From NCBI GenBank assembly GCA_934725745.1, contig CAKVCH010000044.1, positions 1 to 6,174 on the forward strand: 6,174 bases of DNA. Direction: 5' to 3'. The stretch's first letter is position 1. The number at the start of each line of letters is the position of its first letter. The DNA is from an uncultured Clostridia bacterium. GTDB taxonomy: Bacteria; Bacillota; Clostridia; Christensenellales; UBA1242. The notes under the pieces are model-generated. The model did not search any database. It was given only the letters and a program-made list of their open reading frames with translations, and was not told the DNA's origin. Of this stretch, positions 1 through 5,554 are shown piece by piece. A program made the translations under genes and the position numbers.

Positions 1-60
1 CTTTAAATAGTCTACAAGTTCCCCTTGTTTTGGGGGGTTGGTTGAAACTGAAATTTGCAT
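1..60 (-). CDS. N-terminal 20 codons of an unidentified gene downstream of rlmN (runs off the window)
   Basis: An ATG at 58-60 opens a frame with no stop to the window edge, reading MQISVSTNPPKQGELVDYLK. AAAGGA (67-72, minus strand) lies 6 bases before this start, inside the last codons of rlmN, and only 3 bases separate the rlmN stop from the ATG, so translation is probably coupled. Twenty residues are too few to identify a family. In related genomes rlmN is followed by prpC (PP2C phosphatase), prkC, rsgA and rpe. The start does not look like a typical PP2C. A short beta-strand start such as that of ribulose-phosphate 3-epimerase is possible, but this is a guess. That a gene starts here is fairly sure; its function is unknown. 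Confidence 0.6.
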   Translation of the reverse strand, partial: MQISVSTNPPKQGELVDYLK

Positions 61-63
61 TTT

Positions 64-1104
64 TTATCCTTTCTTAATATATTTTCGTCTTAACTGCCCG
101 CACGCGCCGTCAATATCCTTTCCCAAACTGCGCCTTGTTGTGACATTGATTTTGTAATCTTTTAAAACGCGTGCAAAATTGTCTATTGTCTCTTGCGAGC
201 ACGATTTAAAATCATTTTCCTTAACTTCGTTTAAGTTTATAAGATTGATAATATAGTTGTGACCAGCGAGTTTTTTTGCGAGTTCCAAAGCGTTTTCTCG
301 CGACGAGTTGACATTTTTTATCATAATGTATTCAAACAAGATTCGCCTATTAGTCTTTTTTGCATAATATTCGCACGCTTTTAAAAGTTCATCCATTGTG
401 CACGATTTCGAGACAGGCATAATGCGGTGTCTTATATCGTCATTTGGTGCGTGAAGAGATATGCAAAGATTGATTTGACGCCCCAAGTCGGCAAGTTTAT
501 AGATATTTTTGACTAGTCCGCAAGTTGATAGAGAAATATTGCGGTCACTAAAATTTAAGCCGTGCTTGTCGTTTGCAATTTCCAAAAACTTTGCCACATT
601 GTCAAAATTGTCGAGCGGTTCGCCACTTCCCATAAGAACAATATTTGTGACCTTACGATTTTTGATGTCACCACCTAGCATTTGATTGACCTTTACTATC
701 TGCCCCATAATTTCACCCGCGGTCAAATTTCTTACCAGTCCGTCGAGTCCACTAGCGCAAAACTTGCACCCCATTCGACATCCAACTTGCGTTGAAACAC
801 AAATTGTATAGCCAAATTTGTACCCCATCAAAACGCCTTCAATAATGTTTCCGTCTTGAAGTTTGTATAAATATTTTCGCGTGCCGTCGTGAGAAATTTG
901 TTCCTTTATAATTTCAAGCACTTCATCGTCGTATTTTTCCTTTAACTTTTCCGCAAGTGACTTTGGAATATTGGTCATTTCATTTAAAGTTTTCCCCATT
1001 TGAAGACTAGAAAAAATCTGCTCAGCGCGGTATTTTTTTTCGCCAAGTTCTACAACTAGATTTTCTAGTTCCATAAAAGTCAAACTAAGTAAATTTTCTT
1101 TCAT
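64..1104 (-). CDS. rlmN: Dual-specificity 23S rRNA/tRNA adenine-C2 methyltransferase RlmN (radical SAM)
   Basis: RlmN is a cytoplasmic radical-SAM enzyme that methylates C2 of A2503 in 23S rRNA and, in characterised members, A37 of some tRNAs. The 346-residue length is normal. Visible motifs: the 4Fe-4S/SAM cluster cysteines C109, C113 and C116 (CxxxCxxC in GCRMGCKFC); C102 seven residues upstream, matching E. coli C118; the SAM-binding stretch LMGSGEPLDN (157-166); and C335 in DIDGACGQL, matching E. coli C355, the cysteine that carries the transferred methyl. All catalytic residues are therefore present. Residues 1-95 form the usual N-terminal RNA-binding region. The start is fixed by AAAAGGTGA (1109-1117, minus) 4 bases before the ATG. 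It follows fmt after 121 AT-rich bases in which I see no convincing promoter or terminator. It is probably co-transcribed with fmt and coupled to the next gene. The rsmB gene often found between fmt and rlmN is missing. Confidence 0.97.
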   Translation of the reverse strand: MKENLLSLTFMELENLVVELGEKKYRAEQIFSSLQMGKTLNEMTNIPKSLAEKLKEKYDDEVLEIIKEQISHDGTRKYLYKLQDGNIIEGVLMGYKFGYTICVSTQVGCRMGCKFCASGLDGLVRNLTAGEIMGQIVKVNQMLGGDIKNRKVTNIVLMGSGEPLDNFDNVAKFLEIANDKHGLNFSDRNISLSTCGLVKNIYKLADLGRQINLCISLHAPNDDIRHRIMPVSKSCTMDELLKACEYYAKKTNRRILFEYIMIKNVNSSRENALELAKKLAGHNYIINLINLNEVKENDFKSCSQETIDNFARVLKDYKINVTTRRSLGKDIDGACGQLRRKYIKKG

Positions 1105-1225
1105 TAAATCACCTTTTGATGTGTATTAAAATAGACAATTTTTTAAACAAATATTTTGTAAAAAAGCAAATATTCAATCTAGCATAGAGTAATAACCGCT
1201 TAAAATTTGTTTTTTTAAAAACTAA

Positions 1226-2176
1226 TTACTTTTTTGTCAAATTTGTCTTTATTTCAATTTTTTTGCCGTTTAAAAAGGATTTTGCATCCATTTTTTTGCC
1301 GTTTGGGGCTTGAATAATGTCCAAACTCACTAGCCCATCGTGGCATCTAACAATTAAGCCCTTTTTCCCACTTGCAAAAACAACTTCGCCGTGTTCGTAG
1401 TCGCCCAAGTTGACATTTATAAAATTGCTGTAAGGCGACGCAGAATACACTATAAGTGGTTCGTTATTCAAACTCACTCGCGCAAGTGGCCAAGGGTTCA
1501 ATCCGCGCACAAAGTTGTGGATTTGGTCGGCGGTTTTGTCAAAATCAATATATGACATTTCTTTATCAAGTTTTGGGAAATAAGTCATTTCATCTTCGTT
1601 TTGTTTGACAAATTTCGCGCGTTTTTCTTCAAGAGCGTCAAGTGCTTCGACAAGGCATTCCCCGCCAAGCGACGCAAGTTTCAATGTTAAGTCGCCCGCC
1701 GTGTCGTCTTTGTCAATAGGAAGGCTCTTTTGCAAAATCATATCCCCACTGTCAAGTTTAAGAGCGGTTTGCATAATTGTTATTCCCGTCTTACTTTCGC
1801 CGTTAATTAGACAAAAGTTTATCGGCGCGCTCCCGCGATATTTTGGAAGAAGTGACGCGTGGACATTTATAACCCCATATGGCGCAAGATTTAAAATATT
1901 TTCCCTTAAAAGTTGTCCAAAAGATGCAGTCACAAGGACATCGGGGTCGTATGATTTTATCTCTTCTTCGCCCGATTTGCTTACGCTTTTGTATTGCAAA
2001 ATTGGAAGGTCGTGAGAGAGCGCAAATCTTTTAATTTCGCTCATTTCAACCTTCTTCCCGCGCCCGCGCTCTTTATCTAAACTTGACACAACGCACACGA
2101 CTTTATGTCTTGATTGTAATAGTCTATTTAAAACAATTGTTGAGAATTCCGAACATCCCAAAAACGCTACTTTCAT
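1226..2176 (-). CDS. fmt: Methionyl-tRNA formyltransferase
   Basis: Fmt transfers a formyl group from 10-formyl-tetrahydrofolate to Met-tRNA(fMet), giving the initiator tRNA of bacterial translation. The 316 residues match the family. The N-terminal Rossmann-type catalytic domain begins MKVAFLGCSEF and contains GRGKK (38-42), the folate-site signature NVHASLLPKYRGSAP (104-118) with N104 and H106, and D142 in LDSGD; these correspond to the E. coli catalytic triad N106/H108/D144. The C-terminal tRNA-binding domain starts near residue 205 and keeps RGLNPWP, although the usual PWPGA reads PWPLA. The start is supported by AAAGGGAGT (2181-2189, minus), with 5 bases between GGGAG and the ATG. It lies downstream of def, as is usual, but 282 bases away, and the gap holds hairpins that could act on fmt. 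A long plus-strand frame at 1605-2015 is a shadow of this gene. Confidence 0.97.
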   Translation of the reverse strand: MKVAFLGCSEFSTIVLNRLLQSRHKVVCVVSSLDKERGRGKKVEMSEIKRFALSHDLPILQYKSVSKSGEEEIKSYDPDVLVTASFGQLLRENILNLAPYGVINVHASLLPKYRGSAPINFCLINGESKTGITIMQTALKLDSGDMILQKSLPIDKDDTAGDLTLKLASLGGECLVEALDALEEKRAKFVKQNEDEMTYFPKLDKEMSYIDFDKTADQIHNFVRGLNPWPLARVSLNNEPLIVYSASPYSNFINVNLGDYEHGEVVFASGKKGLIVRCHDGLVSLDIIQAPNGKKMDAKSFLNGKKIEIKTNLTKK

Positions 2177-2218
2177 TTCTACTCCCTTTATAAAAGAAAT
2201 ATTTTTATATTATCGGAA

Positions 2219-2250
2219 GTTTTGTCGGGGAGCTTGCTCACCAGCAAAAC
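2219..2250 (-). other. Imperfect hairpin upstream of the fmt ribosome binding site
   Basis: GTTTTG (2219-2224) pairs with CAAAAC (2245-2250). Inside, GGGGAGC (2227-2233) pairs with GCTCACC (2236-2242) with one mismatch at 2229/2240, and the loop is about 4 bases. Neither strand has a T-run after it, so it is not a standard terminator. In the fmt transcript its 3' arm carries CUCCC (2228-2232), which is complementary to the GGGAG of the fmt ribosome binding site about 40 bases further on. The complementarity is visible; any regulatory role is inference. Confidence 0.5.
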
Positions 2251-2262
2251 TGATATTTATTC

Positions 2263-2348
2263 AAACTAGTGATGCCACAATTTGTTGTGGATTTGCGTTA
2301 AGCAAATTGATTTGCGAACAAAGTGAGCAAAGCAACATCACATAGTTT
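2263..2348 (-). repeat. 86-base multi-hairpin element with terminal inverted repeats
   Basis: The ends AAACTAGTGATG (2263-2274) and CATCACATAGTTT (2336-2348) are complementary over 12 bases with one extra base on the right arm. Inside, back to back, are three perfect stems: CCACAA/TTGTGG with a TTTG loop (2275-2290), ATTTGC/GCAAAT with a 5-base loop (2291-2307), and TTTG/CAAA around CGAA (2311-2322; UUCG on the minus strand). The first two abut each other and the closing helix without spacers, giving a cloverleaf-like drawing. GTGAGCAAAGC (2323-2333) is unpaired in this fold but is complementary to GCTTGCTCAC at 2232-2241. There is no long open frame and no known riboswitch signature. It could be a palindromic intergenic repeat, a MITE, or an RNA leader of fmt. 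Strand is given as that of the surrounding transcript. The structure is clear; the nature is not. Confidence 0.55.
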
Positions 2349-2358
2349 ATATTGTCAC

Positions 2359-2379
2359 AAAAAAGTTAAAAAAATTAAC
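2359..2379 (-). terminator. Weak putative intrinsic terminator after def
   Basis: On the minus strand GTTAA and TTAAC (2365-2379) form a 5-bp stem around a T5 loop, followed directly by six T (2359-2364). It is about 80 bases past the def stop, in the right orientation and with a U-tract. The stem has only one G-C pair, so termination would be weak at best, and read-through into fmt is likely. Confidence 0.3.
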
Positions 2380-2458
2380 CTATTTCTTCAATGTCATATT
2401 GTATCAAAAAATACCTAGACACACATTTTACAAAAATAAAAGCTATCAACTTTTTAAA

Positions 2459-2914
2459 CTATTTTTTAAAAGGTCTATTCTTTAAATAGTCAATAAAAAG
2501 AATGCCGTTTAAGTGGTCGTTCTCGTGACAAAAAGCGCGCGCCATAAAGTCAGTTGCAGTAATAGACATAGGATTCCCATATCTATCTTCAAAGTCAATA
2601 GTGACAACATTTGGGCGCTCGATTTCTTCATAAACATTTGGAATGCTCAAGCATCCTTCTTGTGCAACATTTTTACCCGAAGTCTTAACAATTTTTGGAT
2701 TGATGACTTCAAAATATGCGTTGTTTAAACTAATAACAAACGCCCTTTTGAGAACGCCAACTTGTGGGCAGGCAAGTCCGACGCCGTTTGATTTTTCAAG
2801 AGTCTCTTTCATATCGTCCAAAAGTTCCCACAAATCTTCGTCAAAGTTCTTAATAGGTTTTGATATTTTTCTTAAAATTTCATTTTCTTGTGTAATAATT
2901 TTTCTTGTCGCCAT
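2459..2914 (-). CDS. def: Peptide deformylase
   Basis: Def is a metalloenzyme (usually Fe2+) that removes the N-formyl group from nascent polypeptides at the ribosome exit; it undoes the modification made by the neighbouring Fmt. All three family motifs are present: motif 1 GVGLACPQ (44-51, with C49 in place of the common Ala), motif 2 EGCLS (86-90, metal ligand C88), and motif 3 CHENDH (129-134, metal ligands H130 and H134, catalytic E131). A Cys replacing Gln at the start of motif 3 is, as I recall, common in Clostridia. At 151 residues it is a compact type-1-like enzyme without the insertions of the longer Gram-positive type 2 proteins. The start is fixed by AAAAAGGAG (2920-2928, minus), with 5 bases between GGAG and the ATG. 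It is 138 bases downstream of priA and has its own likely promoter in that gap. Confidence 0.97.
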   Translation of the reverse strand: MATRKIITQENEILRKISKPIKNFDEDLWELLDDMKETLEKSNGVGLACPQVGVLKRAFVISLNNAYFEVINPKIVKTSGKNVAQEGCLSIPNVYEEIERPNVVTIDFEDRYGNPMSITATDFMARAFCHENDHLNGILFIDYLKNRPFKK

Positions 2915-3016
2915 ATTTTCTCCTTTTTATGTTATAGCAAATACATATTTCATAAAGCAAAAATTCAAGCCAAAGTACGCAAACTAAAACATTTACTTAA
3001 TAAATTTTATATAAAT

Positions 3017-3044
3017 ATTTTAGCATATTTATTGCAATTTTCAA
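3017..3044 (-). promoter_or_regulatory. Probable sigma-70-type promoter with extended -10 upstream of def
   Basis: On the minus strand TTGAAA (-35, 3039-3044) and TAAAAT (-10, 3017-3022) are 16 bases apart. Each matches the consensus at 5 of 6 positions. TG at 3024-3025 forms the extended -10 (TGCTAAAAT). Transcription would start near 3010, giving a leader of about 95 bases before def. This would let def and perhaps fmt-rlmN be expressed apart from rpoZ-priA. AT-rich intergenic DNA produces such matches by chance, so confidence is moderate. Confidence 0.5.
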
Positions 3045-3052
3045 AGAAAAAG

Positions 3053-5227
3053 TTAACTTAAATTTTGCGGGTCGTTTTCAATAAAAATTGACACTTGATT
3101 TGGCTTGATATTTCGACAAATTTCGTGCAATTTTGGCAAAATGTCCTGCTCGTTTTTCTTTTGAATACGCATCAGAATTTGAAAGCGGAAGTTGCCTTGA
3201 AGTCTTTTTTTAGGACATTTCATAGGCGCTAGGTAGACAAAATCGCTAGGATATTTATCTCTTAAAGCTTTTAATTGCTCATAAATATCTTGCAAAACTT
3301 GCTGTGTCCTTTTTTCGTCCGCTCCTACAACTAGAACTCTTATCATATCCACAAAAGGTGGAAAATGAGAGATTTCTCTAAGTTTAATTTCACGCTTGAA
3401 AAAAGCGTTATAATCATAATTGCACGCACACCTATACGCGAAATGTTTTGGGTAGTAGGTCTGCAAAACGACTTTTCCTTCCTTGTCGCTTCTTCCCGCA
3501 CGCCCCGCCACCTGAGTTATAAGTTGAAAAGTCCTTTCCACTGCGCGGTAGTCGCTAAAATGAAGAGATATGTCTGCGTCGACTATGCCGACCAAAGTGA
3601 CATTATTAAAATCGTGCCCTTTTGCAATCATTTGCGTCCCAACCAAAATAGCGGGCGAAGTGTTGTTAAATTGAGTTAAAATGTCGACATATGCGTCTCT
3701 ACTTTTTGTTGTATCATTATCAAGTCTAAAAATTGGGACTTTGAACATCTTTTTTAGTTCTTCCACAATTCTTTCCGTTCCGACCGCCCCATAACGCAAA
3801 GACGGACTCCCGCATTTTGGGCACTTAAAAGGAACGCGGTATCGCTTTTGGCAATAGTGGCATTTAAGCATATTGTCTTCTTTATGATAAACCAAACTTA
3901 CATCGCAATCTTCACATTTTGGGACATATCCACATTCACGGCACATAAGGAAGGACGAAAAGCCACGCCTGTTTATGAAAATCATTGCTTGCTTTTTGTC
4001 CGCGACGCATTGTTCAAGTTCTGAGAGAAGTCTATATGAAAAAATGTTTGTATTGCCCTTGCTGACTTCCCCTAACATATCGACAATTTCAATATTTGGA
4101 AGTTCGCGTTGATTGGCACGATTGGCAAGTGTAATAAGTGAATATTCGCCCGTTTTGACACGATAAAAACTTTCTATGCTTGGCGTTGCGCTTCCTAAAA
4201 TAAGTGGACAATTATTTAGATATGCCAAATATCGTGCTACTTCGTGCGTGTGAAAACGCGGGTTGCTCTCGGCGTAATAACTGCCGTCGTGCTCTTCATC
4301 AATAACGATAACCCCCAAGTTCTCAATAGGCGCAAAAATGCACGAGCGCGCACCAATTGCTATTTTTGCTTCACCGTTTTTTAGCCTATTCCATTCATCA
4401 AAACGCTCACCTGGCTTTAAGGAACTGTGAAGTATTGCAACCGTATCCCCAAAAGCATTCTTAAATCGAGCCGACATTTGCGGTGTGAGCGAAATTTCAG
4501 GAACAAGCATAATGGCGCCTTTTCCTTGTTTTAGCGCGTTTTTGATTACATTTATGTAAACTTCCGTTTTCCCGCTCCCCGTGACTCCGTGAAGAAGAAA
4601 AGTGTTGTATTTATATTTACAAATCGTGTCAACCGCGTGTTGTTGCTCTGGGTTTAAAATAATTTCTTTTTTTGCAACCTTAAAGGCGTTATTTGGTGCG
4701 CGATAAGTCTTTTCTTGCCTTAGAACAAGCGCCCCTTTATCAAGCAAAGTTTTGTACGCACTTTGAGAAAATTTGGATAGTATACTTGTCCTGTCTGCTT
4801 CCCCGACTTCTTGAAGAAAACTCACAATTTCGAGTTGTTTTGCAGAAGTGATTTTAAGATTTTCTAGGTTTGATAGCCTAACATATGTCGTGTCCTTTTG
4901 TTTGCCGTTTAAAACATAAGGCGGGACACATAGTTTTATAATGTCTATTGCGCGCAAAAAAAATTTTTGTTGCATAAAAAAACACAACCGCAAGTTGTTC
5001 TCTGTCAACAAGGGTTGTGCGTCAAGTTTTGAAACAATGTCTTTTATTTTGCTTGCGTCATAGTCGGTAGTTTCTCCAACCCCCACCACATACCCTTGGA
5101 TATTTTTTTTGCCAAAAGGAACTAGGACTCTATCCCCCTTAGCCAAAGTCATATCGCTTGGAATATTGTAGTCAAATATTTTGTCCAGAGCAGAACTTTC
5201 TATATCGACTATAACTTTTGCTATCAT
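3053..5227 (-). CDS. priA: Primosomal protein N' (replication restart helicase PriA)
   Basis: PriA is a superfamily-2 3'-5' DNA helicase that recognises stalled forks and D-loops and reloads the replicative helicase. The 724 residues match the family. Visible in order: an N-terminal 3'-DNA-binding domain (about 1-105); a winged-helix-like region (about 120-175); Walker A GVTGSGKT (214-221); Walker B as DEEH (310-313); GSATPS (345-350); a zinc-binding insert with eight cysteines in four pairs (C429/C432, C438/C441, C456/C459, C469/C472) for two Zn2+; GTQMIAKGHDF (530-540); the arginine-finger motif QVAGRAGR (572-579); and the C-terminal domain to 724. No key residue is missing. The ATG is 7 bases after the rpoZ stop. 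The best Shine-Dalgarno, GGGAG (5240-5244), is inside rpoZ and 12 bases away, longer than usual, so translation probably depends on coupling to rpoZ. The coaBC gene often between rpoZ and priA is absent. Confidence 0.98.
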   Translation of the reverse strand: MIAKVIVDIESSALDKIFDYNIPSDMTLAKGDRVLVPFGKKNIQGYVVGVGETTDYDASKIKDIVSKLDAQPLLTENNLRLCFFMQQKFFLRAIDIIKLCVPPYVLNGKQKDTTYVRLSNLENLKITSAKQLEIVSFLQEVGEADRTSILSKFSQSAYKTLLDKGALVLRQEKTYRAPNNAFKVAKKEIILNPEQQHAVDTICKYKYNTFLLHGVTGSGKTEVYINVIKNALKQGKGAIMLVPEISLTPQMSARFKNAFGDTVAILHSSLKPGERFDEWNRLKNGEAKIAIGARSCIFAPIENLGVIVIDEEHDGSYYAESNPRFHTHEVARYLAYLNNCPLILGSATPSIESFYRVKTGEYSLITLANRANQRELPNIEIVDMLGEVSKGNTNIFSYRLLSELEQCVADKKQAMIFINRRGFSSFLMCRECGYVPKCEDCDVSLVYHKEDNMLKCHYCQKRYRVPFKCPKCGSPSLRYGAVGTERIVEELKKMFKVPIFRLDNDTTKSRDAYVDILTQFNNTSPAILVGTQMIAKGHDFNNVTLVGIVDADISLHFSDYRAVERTFQLITQVAGRAGRSDKEGKVVLQTYYPKHFAYRCACNYDYNAFFKREIKLREISHFPPFVDMIRVLVVGADEKRTQQVLQDIYEQLKALRDKYPSDFVYLAPMKCPKKRLQGNFRFQILMRIQKKNEQDILPKLHEICRNIKPNQVSIFIENDPQNLS

Positions 5228-5234
5228 TTATCGA

Positions 5235-5444
5235 CTATTCTCCCAAATCGTCTGGTTTTTTAATATCAAGTTTGCCCGAATACAACTCACGAGCGGCGAT
5301 TGAAATAGCCTTTTCTTGCGATGCTTCAATGTATTCTGGCATATCCTTTTCAAGGATTTTAGCCCTTTTAGCAAGAACATTTGACAAAATGTATTCGTTG
5401 CCAGCGATTTTTTTAAGTTCTTCGATAGGTGGATCAATCATCAT
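5235..5444 (-). CDS. rpoZ: DNA-directed RNA polymerase omega subunit
   Basis: Omega is the small core-polymerase subunit that helps fold and hold the beta' subunit. The 69-residue product has the family pattern: PPIEELKKIAGNEYIL (5-20), then the conserved helix AKRAKIL (25-31), then a helix with QEKAISIAARELYSGKLDI (43-61). The length is typical of Firmicutes omega. Its position directly before priA supports the call. Two in-frame ATGs (5442-5444 and 5439-5441) are possible starts. GGAG (5457-5460) lies 12 bases from the first and 15 from the second, both long spacings. It appears to be the first gene of the transcript, about 26 bases downstream of the predicted start site. The overlapping frame at 5228-5437 is a shadow. 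Confidence 0.93.
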   Translation of the reverse strand: MMIDPPIEELKKIAGNEYILSNVLAKRAKILEKDMPEYIEASQEKAISIAARELYSGKLDIKKPDDLGE

Positions 5445-5460
5445 AATATCATTCTACTCC
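5441..5460 (-). promoter_or_regulatory. Ribosome binding site with a possible 3-codon leader ORF before rpoZ
   Basis: GGAG (5457-5460) is spaced better for the ATG at 5450-5452 (4 bases) than for rpoZ (12 bases). That ATG reads M-I-L and stops at a TGA (5441-5443) that overlaps both rpoZ ATGs, including a TGATG arrangement typical of reinitiation. A 3-codon frame can easily arise by chance; the unusual spacing is what makes it worth recording. Confidence 0.25.
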
Positions 5461-5476
5461 ATTTTAAAAACAGCAC

Positions 5477-5505
5477 ATTGTAACACACGAAAAAGAAAAA
5501 GTCAA
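5477..5505 (-). promoter_or_regulatory. Strong sigma-70-type promoter for rpoZ-priA
   Basis: On the minus strand TTGACT (-35, 5500-5505) and TACAAT (-10, 5477-5482) are separated by exactly 17 bases. Each matches the housekeeping consensus at 5 of 6 positions, and the spacer is pyrimidine-rich. The start site would be near 5470, leaving a leader of about 26 bases. In many Firmicutes rpoZ is transcribed from gmk; here it seems to have its own promoter. About 45 bases of AT-rich DNA lie between it and the composition break. Confidence 0.7.
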
Positions 5506-5554
5506 ATAATTATATTGCTACTTTTTTTGTATTTATCAACTAAACACATATATA

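Noticed and set aside
1148..1174. Direct repeat of CAAATATT and a weak AT-only stem between fmt and rlmN
   Set aside because: Eight AT-rich bases repeated 19 bases apart are expected by chance here; the stem has no G-C pairs and no useful T-run after it.
1605..2015. 136-codon plus-strand open frame inside fmt
   Set aside because: It lies antisense to a complete, motif-bearing fmt, has no ribosome binding site or family motifs, and shows the composition expected of an antisense shadow.
2263..2348. A tRNA or T-box leader for the cloverleaf-like element
   Set aside because: There is no T-arm in the right position, no CCA-type acceptor end and no anticodon arm of normal size on either strand, and the conserved T-box sequence is absent.
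2931..2936. TATAAC with an upstream TG, as a second def promoter
   Set aside because: The implied start site would fall inside the def ribosome binding site, and the -35 match is poor.
2513..2987. Two plus-strand open frames over def
   Set aside because: Both are antisense to a complete deformylase whose three motifs are intact; neither shows a recognisable domain.
3365..3679. 104-codon plus-strand open frame inside priA
   Set aside because: Antisense to the conserved helicase motifs of PriA; no ribosome binding site or domain.
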